From NCBI GenBank assembly GCA_033065855.1, contig JAVXUO010002762.1, forward strand, positions 62,001-126,000: DNA of 64,000 nt. Reading direction: 5' to 3'. The translations under genes and the position numbers were made by a program. This document shows, one piece after another, positions 1 to 13,050 of this stretch. The stretch is from Escallonia rubra (Eukaryota; Streptophyta; Magnoliopsida; Escalloniales; Escalloniaceae). Every line of letters begins with the position of its first letter. Position 1 is the first letter of the stretch. The notes beneath the pieces are model-generated. The model ran no database searches. It was not told the origin of the DNA and saw only the letters and a program-made list of their open reading frames with translations.

Positions 1-406
1 TTGAGCACTCTCCAAAGGAAATGGATTCTGTACATACTATGAGGTATTGTAGGAATATCTTCACGTCAGAACACCTAATGACAGAAATAACTACAGTGAA
101 GTATTGACGTGGAAGTATGGGGAAAAGCTAGATGCCTGAAAAACACACATAAAAATGGCAAATTCTACAAAATAACAATTTGGACAGCCATGGTTTGCAA
201 GGGAGGTAATGACCATCAGAACCTTAGTAAAACTATAAGATTAAGAGGTTGATTAAAAAAAGAAAGAAGGGTTAAACATCTAAAACTTCCACCAAACAGG
301 TATGTAGGAAAAAAAAAGGACTAACAAGAGATCCCCCTATGTTCGATGAAACCTAAAGACAGCATGTATTAGATTTGCTATAATTTGGCCGTTTGCACTT
401 AGTTTC

Positions 407-690
407 ATGAAGATTGGGCGGGAGCCGGGTGAGTGTTAGATTCTGGGAAGAGAGGGCCACTATAAGAGAATTCTGCAACTGAGGTTCTTCCGGCAGTAGC
501 TTCACAAAGAACAACAGGGATTTTCTTAACACCTATGAAGTGACTTTAATTTGCCTTCTCCATAAAGTATTAAAGAATATGGAAAGTGTTCAATATGTAC
601 TATTAGGTTCATCAATGCAGGTTCACTTCCTCACAAATCTATCTATACCATGTACAAAGGCAAGCTCCTCTTTTGGTGTAACATCACTTT
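407..690 (-). other. Open exon-like stretch, unidentified
   Basis: On the minus strand, downstream of the third MSR exon, a stretch of about 50 codons is open and ends in TGA near 407. It can be read as two pieces joined across a GT-AG intron (donor near 616, acceptor near 540), with VKKIPVVLCEATAGR in the second piece. A second frame is also open there. It does not match the MSR C-terminus I remember and its phase does not fit the donor at 813. It may be an unrelated fragment or chance. Confidence 0.15.
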
Positions 691-812
691 CGGTGAATCA
701 AATACTTGTATTTCATGCTTGATTTTTTAACAAATTTCAGATTATTTTAGAAAGCAAAGGCCTAGGTTCCATGGTTAATAGCACAAATAGAGAGGGGATC
801 GTGTAACTATAC

Positions 813-1595
813 CTGTGAGACATGGTATTCGGGGCCATTCGTCAATGAGAAAGTCACGAATCCTGGCGATTTCTCTGCCTCCTCTGTATCCAAACAACAT
901 ACATAAGGGAGCTACATAGAAACGGATACGATATGGATTTTCGGCATCTCCAGAATACTAACCCAAAGTTGGCTTATCCCAACAAGGTTTTAATGCAGGG
1001 CCATCCGTCTTCCAAGGTCCATCACTCGCTTTAGGAAGTGTAGCAAGACTCTGCTCTGAAGCCTTGCTGGCATCAACATGAACAGTTGGCGATGCCGAAT
1101 GCTTTGACTTCAAGAAACAGATTAAAAAAAAGCAAAAAATTGAGCAACGGCGGAAGAAGCAGAACTATAGGAGTTGGAAATTGATATTCGGTAGTTAATA
1201 CTCCAATCACTTCATAATTTTTGTCTCCTTTGACTTTTTGGAAGTCTCTACGACAGAATTCAAACATCTAAAAAATGAGTTGAACTCAAACGACCAAACA
1301 CAGAATCATTGATTGACAAGTCCAACTAGGGCAACACATGAGTAAGTCTACTTTTATACGATCAACTTCCTTTGTACAAACTTGCAAAAAGTTGAAGCTG
1401 ACAAAAGATAAGAAACAGATGGGGTATATCTTGCATCTGCAGCCAAAAAAAGTAAACCTCACTAAAGACCATAAGTTCTACTGTAACAGATACAATAACA
1501 GCTCTGTGTGTGTGTGTGTTGTGTGTCGTGATTAATTTGATGAACACGCATCGTCATTTCTTAAAGCTCACACCAGCAAGTTAAAAAACCCTTAC

Positions 1596-1640
<45 letters not shown>

Positions 1641-1905
1641 CATATATTCAATCTACACTGCATTGAAGTCCAAAATCAGGAGAACAACGCTAAATTTCCG
1701 CAATTGGCGCACAGCACACAGGACATACAGTAAAAACAACAGAGATTAACAAGAACCGTTCAACTAAAAACTGAGGAACAAAGAAAGCGGCAAAACGAAT
1801 TACCTGAGGCGAATCAAAGTGCTCTCGCTTGATCATGTTGCCAAGCATTACGAACATTGTCACCGTCAACACTCCGGCCAGCACCTGCCTTGGATCCACT
1901 GCCAT
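813..1905 (-). CDS. MSR: MSR-type O-fucosyltransferase family protein, 5' exons (partial)
   Basis: Three coding exons read on the minus strand: 1905-1804, 1107-963 and 883-813, joined by GT-AG introns in consistent frame; the rest should lie beyond the left edge. Exon 1 encodes 34 residues with a hydrophobic stretch at about residues 8-22 (VLAGVLTVTMFVML), fitting a type II Golgi signal anchor. Exon 2 carries KPCWDKPTLE, exon 3 carries GFVTFSLTNGPEYHVSQ, the hallmark opening of the O-fucosyltransferase domain in MANNAN SYNTHESIS-RELATED proteins. These act in the Golgi and promote (gluco)mannan synthesis. The start is the ATG at 1905, not the upstream in-frame ATG at 1954-1956, because family members begin with M-x-V-D-x-R-Q-V. 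The 5' leader is a CT/GA-rich repeat. The next expected exon (about 350 further residues) is not visible in 1-812, so the gene is either cut by the window edge or truncated. Confidence 0.75.
1594..1638. repeat. (TC)n(CA)n microsatellite
   Basis: About 12 TC units followed by about 11 CA units, lying in intron 1 of the MSR-type gene. Confidence 0.9.
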
Positions 1906-2404
1906 TTCCCCTTCTTCAGATCCACTCTCTCTCTCTCTCACACTCAAACACTCCACCGCCTCTCTCTAATAATGAACCTCTCCCTCTCTCTCTCTCTCTA
2001 GAAACGAAGATGAAAAGAAAGGGAGAAGGTGATGGATGATGAGATGAGTGAGAGCCACAGGAGACAGAGAATGGTAGGAGACTGGCTAGTGTGTTGTAGA
2101 TTAAGCATTTCCCTCCTTTGATTAGGTCTCTAAGATCTGTATTTGAATTTATATAATAATCACAGGGATTAGTAGCTCAATTGCAACCTTCAACTCTCTC
2201 CCCTTTCCTTTCCTTTTCTTTTCTTTTTTTAAACGAGAAAAATGTGTCCCGACGACGTTTTTGTACCACCGACACTCCCCTCAGAAAACGACTGAGCGCC
2301 TAAATTTCAGTCATTATTATTATTACTTTAAAAAATAAAAGGTTTCCAAATTTCTTATTCGTGTTATTTAGTACTCCTACTGATAATGACTTTGGGTCTA
2401 CATG

Positions 2405-2665
2405 TCAGCCTTGATTAATTAGTTAAAGCTGTTTTGCAAAGACTTAATTTGCACGATATGCAGCCATGATTAATTAGGAAGGCAACTTAATGATTGCGTA
2501 TGATTATTGCGCGACTAATTACGGTAACTTAACGATTGCGTAGCTTTATAACGATGAAGATGAAGATACATAAATATGCGGTTATTGAATGATTAATTAC
2601 GACAACTTAATGATTGCGTACGAGAGCTTGGCTTTGTAACGGTGAAGATGAAAATAGAAAAAAAA
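2405..2665. repeat. Short degenerate direct repeats
   Basis: The phrase TAATTACG-n-AACTTAA-y-GATTGCGTA recurs at about 2516 and 2591, with a weaker copy at 2469. The last two copies also share an AACG(G)TGAAGATGAA tail. The rest of the gene-free stretch from about 2100 to 5600 is AT-rich and I see no gene in it apart from the features listed. Confidence 0.6.
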
Positions 2666-3723
2666 AATGGGTTGCTATTGCACGACTAGTTTCCTTTTTG
2701 GATTGAAAATGAGAATTGATATTTGAACTTCATTTTTCATTATTTGAGTTTCACTTTTATTATTAAAGGTCTCTTAATTGTTACTAGACTAAATCTTTGA
2801 AGACACGTGTGAAGTTCAAATAACACTTCTCATATAAAAAAAAAATTAACAAGATCGAAATCATTGTAATTACGAGGTACTCTTAATAGCCAGTTGAGTC
2901 AGGTTGTACAAAAATGACTTTAAGTTAATTGCATCTTAAAAGAAAGAAAAAAAATGAAAAAAATGACAAATCATTGAAGCCTATCGGGTCTAACAACACA
3001 ATGAGAGTCCGAAAGGCGGCCCTTGCCAAAATATTTGGTGCAGGCACAAATCGATTGCAAGTCTCTCGGTAAAATACTAAGAAACTTTATCACTTGAATT
3101 ATTTGAAATTCGATTTATCAAAAATTTACTAAAAGAGAAAATACACATTCACTTAAGTAACACATGCAAATGCGTACGAATGCTTTGAAGATATTGTTTT
3201 CTCGTAATTGCATTACGTTTACAACAACCGGTGGACAACGAGAGATACATGTGCACGTGGTACTCACGTGTATTAATTCATTTTTGGTACTTTTTGTTTG
3301 ATATATGCTTAGCAAAATATCAAATATCCCTAAAAAAGGCTACCTATTTATAAACTGAATTTGTTGTGTTTCTCATATGATAGCCCCACTTTGTGTTTTG
3401 TCATGGAACTGTGTTATTGACTATAATATTACAAGTGTCCTCCTTCGTAATATAATACATAAATAAATTGCAAACTCATCATAAACCCAGGCGTAACTCA
3501 TGGAAAGGTAGGCGCTGTCCCGGGACCCGGAGGTTGCCGTTTCACCCCAGACAACGTGGATTAAGTCACGGACCAGTCACCAATTAAAGTTGACAGGTCT
3601 TATTACCAAATCTTCATCAAAATGCTTACAAAAAAAAAATAAAAAAATTCATCAATCTGTTCTTCAACTTTACTCCCGCCATTTTTTTTAAAACATATAA
3701 ATGTCATAAAAATGGCACTTAAA

Positions 3724-3881
3724 CAACGCAGAGGGATGTGGGTTTTCGTTAGCTATTCTTTTTAATAAATTATTCATATCCTTTGGAAAAAAATAACGCA
3801 GATGGATGTGGGTTTTCGTTAGCTATTTTTTTTTAATAAAATACTCATATTGTTTGGGAAAAAAAAACAACGCAGAGGGAT
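3724..3881. repeat. Tandem repeat, about 70-74 bp, 2.2 copies
   Basis: The phrase ACGCAGAGGGATGTGGG starts copies at about 3726 and 3796, with a partial third at 3870. Copies differ by a few substitutions and by the length of A and T runs. It looks like local tandem duplication in intergenic DNA. Confidence 0.75.
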
Positions 3882-4919
3882 TTTCATGATTTTAATGTGA
3901 TTAATTATTAACTTATACGGAGTATTAATTTTCTCACGCGTACATTCAAGGATAGAGTTTTGCTTACCTTCGAGCAGTATTTCAAAATATCGTCTTGATG
4001 AAAGAGATTAATCGTTTGTAATTTTGGTGATCACGTCCCAGCTAGTGGGTCGTAGAAGTCAATTATAAGCAATATTCTAATTCCATAAAGTTATGAACCA
4101 ATTTTAAGAACAATATATACTTTTCGGTTTATACAATTGATTCTAGAAAAAGGACAGCAATAATTCTGAGAATAATTTTTCACATGTTGATCAAGGCTGT
4201 AAAATTAAACTAACAACGGTAAGTTGTCATGATATCAAATAAACTAATGTTGGTGGTCAGAAAATTCTTTGTTAATGGAATCTACTTCCAATTGAAAATG
4301 ACTTCGTTTTAATTATTCGGTATGATGGACGAGGTTTTTCTTTTTTCTTTCTTTTTAGATTAAATTAGAGGAGGTTGGGCACGGGATATTCTTAATATCA
4401 TGAAGTTAGGTGTGACTATCCATTAGTTGAATTGAAATGACGTCTAATAAGGAGACAATTAAGTATTGCAAGTACTATTTTGCCTTTTTTTTTTCCCTTT
4501 CCATTTTCTTGGGGTACTTTGTTTCTCCATCAAGAGGAAGACTTCACACCTACTCCGGGATGCCGTTCAAATGGTGATAAATGAGGTACTCCTGTCTTAC
4601 GTTTGCGTCTAAAATTTAAAAGTCGTCCAAACTGTAGCGATATTTATAAAATGAGCTTAAAAATATCTCAAAATGAGTGGTACTGTGTACGTTACAAGCT
4701 AGAGCCATTAATTTTTTTTTTAAAGTTTCTATTTTATAGATACTGACGATCTTTGTTTGCACTAATCATCTCCCGCTTTGTTATCGAGTTTTAAGCAAAC
4801 GCGTCAAGTTAATTACTCCGTCGTATAAACTACGTACAGTGTTGTTGTCGAGCCCAAGTTAAAGCTTTTAAAACTGCTAATGTTTGTGCTGCTACACGTT
4901 TAGTGTGACATACGAAAAT

Positions 4920-5045
4920 GCTATATATAAAGGCCAACCGGACTCCTTCCACCCCACAAACAGAGTTCTTGAGGAAGCAATCCCAATCAAACCTCAAGAA
5001 GATGATCGAGTTTAACTTGCAACTTGCTTGTGCGTATGGTTAACC
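4920..5045 (+). promoter_or_regulatory. TATA-like promoter followed by a 13-codon ORF
   Basis: CTATATATAAAGG at about 4921 is a strong TATA-like box. An ATG about 80 bp downstream opens a 13-residue frame ending in TAA near 5043. No longer coding region follows, so this may be the promoter of a lost gene or a chance match. Confidence 0.2.
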
Positions 5046-5622
5046 GACCCTACCATGTTGATTTAGACATCGTCGAGATAGAATAAAACCAACTCTGGAG
5101 TCTTTCTCCATTTGGTATTTGTCTTGTTTATCATTAGAGTCTACCAATTGGGTCACCGATATTTCTTAAAGTATTAGCCTTTACTTTTGAAGTTTTGTGT
5201 ACTCAAGTCTTCTATTGGAAATATATAAGACCATGTTGACGATCCAGTGCTAAAAGTCTCTCTCTCTTTTCGTGCAAGACTACGAGTTTAAGTCTCATCA
5301 GAGTGGACTATACGCTAAATGCAAGGAATCTAAACATTTGGATCTGTGTCTTGTAAGCAAACATCTTTCCTTTGTTGGTTTTATACTGAAATACGATATC
5401 AGCCACTAAATTCTAGGAAATCATTGGCTGCAAAAATATGTGAAAGGTAGTAACGTGCAAAGATGAAGTTTTTTTACACCTAACGAAGGACTTTGACAAC
5501 TAACAAGGAAATAGTTGCTTAAGCCCAACATTTACTGCCTGGATTTGAGTATAAAAAACCTCTTGTATATCTGGAAACAAAGAAGAAGAGAGGAAAGTTT
5601 CAAGCTCACTGCTACAACTTGG

Positions 5623-5928
5623 CTAAGCCAGAAATAGTAGACGCTGATCTTCGGATACAATCGTCTTCCCTAGTCTGATGAGCTGTAGCAGTCTCATGCA
5701 GCTCACAATGGCCATGTACGCTATGAAGCTTGCATTGACAATTAAGAAAACGGTAGCAATGTTGTGCCACACCAATCGGTAAATTGGCTTTTCTCCGACT
5801 AACTCTTGTGTGTGCGCCATATTGTCTGTCACAATTGCCCGTACGAGAGCACCCGCCATGCATGCATATACAACATCCATCACTGCTGCTTCAATCACTT
5901 GGTCGTCTTCTACGTTTTCCTCTTCCAT
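5623..5928 (-). CDS. Small membrane protein, 101 aa, unrecognised
   Basis: An intronless frame of 101 residues starting MEEENVEDD. The N-terminus is acidic (residues 1-12). Two hydrophobic segments follow, at about residues 15-33 (AAVMDVVYACMAGALVRA) and 52-74 (WHNIATVFLIVNASFIAYM), with a short basic patch near residue 85. A TATA-like box (AAGTATATATG) lies about 125 bp upstream near 6050 and the leader holds a GA/CT run, both typical of a real plant gene. The frame extends upstream to 6012, but those extra 28 residues translate the CT-rich leader, so I prefer 5928. I do not recognise the family; similar two-helix proteins are common and mostly uncharacterised in plants. Confidence 0.45.
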   Translation of the reverse strand: MEEENVEDDQVIEAAVMDVVYACMAGALVRAIVTDNMAHTQELVGEKPIYRLVWHNIATVFLIVNASFIAYMAIVSCMRLLQLIRLGKTIVSEDQRLLFLA

Positions 5929-6223
5929 ATCAATTCGCGGGGCGGGGGTGTGGGGAGGGAGAGAGAGAGAGAGGGACAAGGAACCTTTGTGAAGAAGAGA
6001 CCTCGGAGACACAAGCGAGTAGAAGAGATGAGACCTCTGGCAAGTGGAAACATATATACTTGTACTAGGACTGAAGCTGCTAGTCCTTTTTTTTGGTCAT
6101 GACAACGTCCCAATTATCATACAAACTAATTAAACTTTGCCAAACGATAAAAGAAAGAAAAGAAATTGAATAAGGATGGCATCCGTGAAGCACTAACATT
6201 AAAAAAGAACCATCGATCAATAC

Positions 6224-7140
6224 TAAGGCTGCAACTTGGGCGGGTTAGATGGGCAAAGGGTCAGACCATGCCCAGCCCACCTTAAAAAACTCGTACTCAT
6301 GCCCAGTCCAGCCAATCTACGGGCTGGAGAATATCAGTCCACGCCCAACTCATAAAAGTCTTGGTGTGCACGCGTTGGACACGAATTACTCACGGGTTGT
6401 CCATGATTACGAATTAATTTTTCTTCACTTAATTTCTAAGCACATCAATACCCATCGAAAGTCTACTCTAGTCATGATCATAAAAAAAAAAAAAAAAAAA
6501 GTAGAGTGAAGTCTCAAAATGGATTTAAAGATAAGCATGAAAACAAAGTTTTAGGACAAAATAAAAGAAAAATACAAGAGTTTCGAAACAATATTAAGAA
6601 GTCTAATCATATGGTAAGAAATAAAGCTGGAAAAAAAGTCTTCAAATATCTCCAAACATTCGCGAAAAGCGGAGATCATCTCCCAACCTGCTTAAGAAAA
6701 ATAAGAGAGGTTCTCAAACGTTTCCAAAAGAAAAAAGACGCATATCTTGTACACATAAAGTTTACATATACAAAAATTATAGAACAAACTTTGGCTCCTC
6801 CACGGGTTGTAGGAATGTTCCTCCAACCCCGTGTATAGTGACAATTTATAGTCGTTAAATGTTTATAGTGACTTTTCTTCTAACACTTTCAGCGACAATT
6901 ATAAACAACACTTTTTAAGCGTCACTAAATAAAAGTCATCAGTGATTGTCGCTATATAGGAGGAAGATTTTTCCGACTGAGTAGCAGTCAAATTTTTTTC
7001 AAAATTATATTATGTAAAAATTAGACGGACCGGACGAACCTTTTTTATGGGCTCAAGATTTTAAGCCCAAGACCACCGCAGTGTTTATAAAATCAATCTC
7101 ACGCCCATATTTTTAGGGCCAACGCAGGTTGGCCATCGCC
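6224..7140. repeat. Repeat-like block, possibly hAT-type, unresolved
   Basis: The block starts AAGGCTGCAACTTGGGCGGG and ends with GGGCC/GGCC-rich sequence near 7130, unlike the AT-rich surroundings. Plant hAT derivatives often begin with a similar GGCTGCAA word, but I could not find a matching inverted end. The middle has a pure A run (6482-6500) and GCGAC/GTCGC words like those of CACTA subterminal regions. An open frame of 110 codons at 6506-6838 is lysine-rich and AT-driven and I do not call it a gene. Confidence 0.25.
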
Positions 7141-7499
7141 AATATACGCTTTAAATATCAAAGTATCACCATCAGGCATGTGTAGGACTTTCTTTGGGCC
7201 CAAGAAAAGAAAGAAAACGGTTTAAACAATCCCAATTTTGAATTGGTTCGTCATCATCGCGGGGTTTGAAATTGCAGCGCTCTTTCCATGTGAGTGTGCT
7301 CTACAGTACATTTCTGCAAACTCGAACCGTAAACTCGTTTACAGTTTACCGGCGACTCGCGCTCCGCCCTCACAACTCAGTCCACGCCACAAATACCACA
7401 AGGTTCGTCAACCTCTCTTCTCTTTACACTTGCCAGTTAAACTCGTCTTGTTAGGGTTCCAAAATGTCGGCACAGTTCTTATTAGACTGCAAATCTCCA

Positions 7500-10400
7500 A
7501 TGGAGAAACCGTGCACTTTACTCCTCAAGTACGACAACAAAACGCCGGCCTTCGCGATAAAGTCGGTGCTGGAAGGCCACGACGTTCCCGACAAAATCGA
7601 CGCCATGAAGCAGGCAATAGCGCTCTTGCTCTCCGGCGTGGCCATGCCCCAACTCTTCATCACGGTCTTCCGTTACGTTCCCTCCTCCGAGGACCACAAG
7701 CTCCAGAAGCTGATGCTTCTGTATCTCGAAATCGTGGAAAAGACCGATTCGAGAGGGGAAATGCTCGGCGAAATGATTTTGATATGCCAAACCCTAATGA
7801 ACAACTTGAACCACCCGAACGAGTACATTCGGGGCGTTACGCTCCGGTTTCTGTGCCGGTTGCGCGAGGCTGACGTTATGGAGCCGTTGATACCTTCTGT
7901 GGTGCTGAATTTAGATCATAAATGCGCATTTGTTAGGAGGAATGCGATACTCGCTTTGATGTCGATTTACAAGCTTTCCGTAGGGAATCAGTTAGTGGAT
8001 AATTATCCTGACTTGATTGAGAAGGTGTTTGAGAAGGAGTATGATCACTCCGCTAGGCGGAACGCGTTCCATTTTTTGGTTAACTTTGCAGAGGAACGGG
8101 CTGTTAATTACGTTCTAGGCCGTGTTCACGCAGTTGATTACTGGAGGAAAGAGCTACAACTGGAGGTGTTGCATTTGATTCGTAATGTTTGGCGAGAGAA
8201 CAGAGGGGTGAAGGAGAAGTATGTGGAGATTATTCTGTCGTTGTTGGGTGCCCGTTCTGTGGCGGTTACTTATGAATGTGCTGGAACTATTGTTTCTCTG
8301 TCGTTGGCCCCCGATGTTATGAGAGAGGCCGCTAAGACTTACTGTCAGATTTTGATATCACAAAGTGATAACAACGTTAAGCTTATTGTCCTTGATCGGA
8401 TAAGTGAGCTCAAAGAGTCGCACAGAGAAGTCATGGTTGATATGGTAATGGATATTATTAGGGCAACTTCGAGTCAGAGTCTTGATGTTCGTAGGAAGAC
8501 GGTAGAGATTGTGCTTGACTTGGTAACTCGACGAAACATTCATGAAGTTGTTCTTGTGCTGAAGAAGGAGGTTATGAGGACTCAGAGTGCTGACATTGAG
8601 AAGAATGACGACTATCAACAGATGCTTGTCGAAGCGATCCATTCCTGTGCGGTTAAATATCCGGAGGTGGCAGGCAGCGTCGTGCATCTTTTGATGGATT
8701 TCCTGGGGGACAGCAACGTTGATTTAGCTACTGATGTGGTTGTCTTCGTGCGAGAGATTGCTGAAACAAATCCTACCTTAAGGGCCTACGTTGTTCAAAG
8801 GCTTTTGGACAAGTTAGATCAGATTTGTACTGTACGTGTCTGCTCTTGCGCACTTTGGATCATCGGCGTGTACTGCATGTCACTTGTTGAAGTTGAAAGT
8901 GGAATAGCGACGATCATGCAGTGTCTTGGAGATACCCCATTCTGCACGGTTCCTGAGGAAGAGGAGAGTGGAGATGCTTTGAAAAACTCTCAGGTGGTGA
9001 ACTCCCCCACTCTATCTTGCAGAAGACCGGCTATTCTTGCTGATGGAACCTATGCCACCCAGAGTGCTGTTTCACCTCCTACTGCTGTTCAAGAATCGCT
9101 GGAATCTAATGGAGACCTGAGGACGCAGATTACTACTGGTAATTTCTCCCTTGCTGCTATCGTGGCTTCCACACTGACAAAACTTGTATTGAGACTGGAA
9201 GAAGTTCAGCCACTGAAAGTTGAAGTTAACAAAGCAACTGCACAGGCCTTATTGAGCATGGTCTACATCCTGCAACTTGGAAAGTCTTCGTTCGTTTCAT
9301 GCCCAATTGATGATGATTCCTATGTTATGATTGTCCTGTGTACTAGACTGCTGTGCAATACTGGTGGTCAGGTAAGGAAGACATGGTTGCAGTCCTGTCG
9401 ACTCAGCTTTGCTAGTATGCTCGCCGACAAGCAGTTCCATGAAGCCGCAGAAATTAGAAAGGCTCAGCTATCTCATGCCCAGCCAGATGAGCGCATCGAG
9501 TTCTACAACCTAAAGGGCAGGAAGGTATTATACAATTTTCTTTATCTGTCTTTTTATTCAGTACATTTTGATTGTTTAGTTATTTTTTGGGTAGACCGAT
9601 GATTCTTTTATTAAGCAGGACTATCTGGCTCTGGACATATTTGTCGGTTTTTAATTTCATAGCTTGCACTTGGGAACTGGCAATATCTGAACTTTGATAA
9701 TTATGTACTTATGTCAGTTTCAAGACCCTAAGTTACAACTTCTTTTCCGTTGCAGTGGCACAGAATTAAAACGTCCGAACTCTTCTTTTTTCAACTTTTC
9801 AGTGTTGCCGAATTTGCATGTATTTCGTTTCGTGATTACCATGTATACATACGTTGAACTTGAATAATTCTTTGCTTATTCATATGCAACTTTCTGGAAG
9901 CTATCTTCGAGAAATATAGAACCTACGTACGCTCAACATAATTGAGGAGAAATATTACACAAGATGAGAAGTAGAATAATAGAGAAACAAGAGGGCACGA
10001 TAAAGTCACGGATGATGCCCGTGGTAACGCAATGCTTGACATGTACATTAGAACGGTAAGATTCTCCGATTTGTTGTGCTTTGTTATGATCTGATGTATT
10101 TCATTTACTCGAACAGTCAGCGAGTACTTTTATTGTATACTCGGCTTATATTTGTTCTAAAGAAGCTCATCGTCATGTTCCAGTTAAAGCTTCTTTAGGT
10201 TCAGATTTATCTTGGTACACGTTTTTCATTCTTCGAGGTGCCCTAAATTTGTTTTGTGCATAGCAGAACGCTTGAGAGTGCTTCCAAATTAGCAAACTCG
10301 ACTATTGGGCTTAAATGAGAACTAGGAATAAACCATTTCTGTCGATCCTCCTAATTCCAATTCTTTGCGTGCTTTATGCATTAGTTAGATAGAAAGAGGA

Positions 10401-12613
10401 AGAGAAGAGAAGAGAAGAAAAAGCATTCATATCTTTTTTGGTGGTACTAAACGAAATAACAGGAGGCTCATAATAAGTGGCGACTGCAGTGAATTCTTTT
10501 GATGTGTCACTTTTTGGATCTCTTTTGCGACGATAACTCTTAGCTGATCAGCTTTAGAGGACTTGGCTTTTTCTCCCCTTTCACTTTTGGTTGTCTGTAT
10601 CTATGTGACTTATATTTTGCTTGTCCTCATGAACAAACTTTTAGGGTACGAACCAGGTTGAGCTGGAAGCTGATTTAAAATCTGATACCGGAGAATTCCT
10701 GCGGGATTATGATGGTGCAAGTAATCCAAATTGCATCTTTCAGCTAACTGGAGTTGATGATCCTGTGTATGCCGAAGCATATGTGAGAATTCATGACCAT
10801 GACATTGTCCTTGATGTTACCCTCTATAATCGTACTAAGGAGACCCTCCAGAATGTGTGCCTGGAGTTGGAAACGACGGGTGACCTCAAACTTGTCGAAG
10901 GTCCACAAGACTATACGCTGGGACCAAAGTCGAGCAAGCAGATAAGGGCCAAAATTAACGTTTCTTCAACCGGACCCGGAAAAATATTCGGAAATATTCA
11001 TTGTGAATTTTCAAATGTGCTTGAGCGAAAAATCATCGTCCTAAATTACATCCACATTGACGTCATGAAGTTTATTTTCCCCTCAACATGTGCTGATGTG
11101 GCATTTAGAACTATGTGGGCTGAATTTGGCTGGGAGAGCAAGGTACATATGTCTTTCTATTGTGATGCCATTTTTCTTGACCTTCTTCTGTAAGTTTTAG
11201 ATTTTTAGTACAACAGTCATGATCTTCACCAATGATCATGCACTTATTCTCCAGCTTATTTGAGTACAAAGGGGCTGAATAACTATGTATTGTTGTTTCT
11301 GTGTCTTTACCACCGACTTAGATCGTGGATATACTCAGATACAACTTATCAAAACTATGAGGGATTTGTCTGTGTTTTTGGTCTTCAAAATTAGGCTGTA
11401 GACGAGTTAAGCTTTTATAACGGATATTTGTTCGTGCATGAATATAGTTAGAAGAGTTCTGCTGCTTAATGATGATTGGTATGTTGGACTTTCATGAACA
11501 AGTTTATCATGTATACCTTGACCAACCTGATTGAACCTGATAGTGTTAACTTCATGCATGTCCGCATTTTTTATCGTCTAATTTACCAAAGGGTTGTCGG
11601 GGAGGGGGCACACTATATGTTTTTCTTTCCTCTTTCTCTTTTTTTAGCTTAGTTTAAGGTAGTCATCCTGCAGGGATTTACTCGTCACAGCATACTGAAA
11701 CTACAAAGATGCACATTGAATAGAACTATTAAAGCTTTTCCAAATTTTGCTGCTCTAGTATTTTGTTAGAAATGAAGTGACCTGAGCACTCAAAGGCACC
11801 AAAGTCTGGATGTAGGGAATACACCATGCATGTTACAGTAATTTTTACATGGTAAGGTGTGCTGACAGCTTTGCCGATAGAGGCAATGATTTTAGCAAGC
11901 TAGCTATTAACATGATCTATGGCAGCAATAGTAGCATACTGCTCGCATGCATGACTTGAGCAACTACTCTCCTAACTCAGTCCATGCACTTTGATAAACT
12001 CGCGCTACACCTTTATAGTGCTCGGGGATTCGATCTCACTCCCTTGTTACCGCTTTGTGTGTGGATGTGTTGTGTGTTTGAATTGCGTTCTCTGAAGGAG
12101 CTTGGATGATTAAGGTTTTATAGTAATTGGAAAGTCTGTCCTTTGCTCAGGTTACTATGTGCACCTCTATTCAGGATGAGAAGGAACTTTTGGATTGCAT
12201 AATGAAGGCGACAAATGCCAAGTGCATATCCTCGCCGTAAGCTCTTAAATTCTCTCCTTAATTATGACCTGATTTTAGAGAGTGATAATGCGACCCCTCC
12301 GTATACGTTGTTTTTACTCCTATACATGTTTATATTCGTTTTGATCATTACTATTTTACTTGCAGTTATAGTGTTGGGATCTCTAATATCTATACTGGTT
12401 ATTGGACGTAGGTCAACACTGGAAGGAGAATGCGGGTTCCTAGCTGCTAACCTGTATGCTAAAAGTGTCTTTGGGGAGGATGCTTTAATAAATTTGAGCA
12501 TTGAGAAAAACTCGGGCGTTTTGCCGAGTGGGCGCATCAGAATCAGGAGCAAGACTAAAGGCATTGTTCAAAGTCTTGGGGACCGAATGGTGGAGGAGTT
12601 TGGTAGAGCTTGA
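7500..12613 (+). CDS. Coatomer subunit beta (beta-COP), divergent copy
   Basis: Four coding exons: 7500-9524, 10645-11142, 12151-12236 and 12412-12613, giving 936 residues (plant beta-COPs are near 948). Beta-COP is part of the F-subcomplex of the COPI coat, which recruits to Golgi membranes with ARF1 for retrograde transport. Residues about 15-530 form the adaptin-like HEAT solenoid ([38 protein letters not shown]); [12 protein letters not shown]-type linker follows near 520; exon 2 holds the C-terminal appendage ([23 protein letters not shown]) and exons 3-4 the platform ([21 protein letters not shown]). I start at 7500 because known family members start M-E-K-x-C-T-L-L; an in-frame ATG at 7464 adds 12 residues. 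The protein differs from remembered plant beta-COPs far more than they do from each other, and its last residues ([12 protein letters not shown]) replace the conserved LKQKGG-type tail. Introns are clean and no frame is broken, so it is probably expressed. Confidence 0.9.
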
Positions 12614-12954
12614 TGGGCGTCTTTATCTTTTTCCTTCTAAGTAGTTTCCGTTTCTCTCTAAAGGGTTGCGATGTTATGCCTTCATTTTTTGGCCATGCTA
12701 ATTAGAGGTTCAAGTATGGTCTCGCTTCCCTCAGACGATGCGCTAATCTTGTCCTTTACTGCGCCGATGTTCTTGAACTAATGAAAAATAATGTGAATAT
12801 TGTTCTTCTTTGACCTGTTTGACTTGTTTGCTTCAACAGTTCTGTGTCATTTCCGTTTTTGCTCTTTGGGGAAGTGGTATTCTTTGACAACAGATGGTGG
12901 ATGTGTGAATTTGAGCCACCGCATGTAACAATATGGTGATATTAAGCATGATAA

Positions 12955-13050
12955 TATTGTTGGGCCAATATAAAAAAAAGCTAAGCTGTTGAGATATGCC
13001 CACAGTGGTAAGCGCTTGATCCTAACAATTGGTATTAGAACTCTGGTTTC
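12955..13050 (+). mobile_element. Possible LTR-element remnant (primer-site-like sequence)
   Basis: ATTGGTATTAGAACTC near 13030 resembles the initiator-Met tRNA primer site (TGGTATCAGAGC) that follows the left repeat of many plant LTR elements, preceded by a short CA-ending stretch. No second end repeat or internal domain was found. A small old fragment at best. Confidence 0.2.

Noticed and set aside
6506-6838. 110-codon lysine-rich frame
   Set aside because: Sits in a repeat-like block after a long A tract; composition explains it.
7238-7873. 211-codon frame overlapping the beta-COP start
   Set aside because: Shadow of beta-COP exon 1 in another frame; the beta-COP frame has clear homology.
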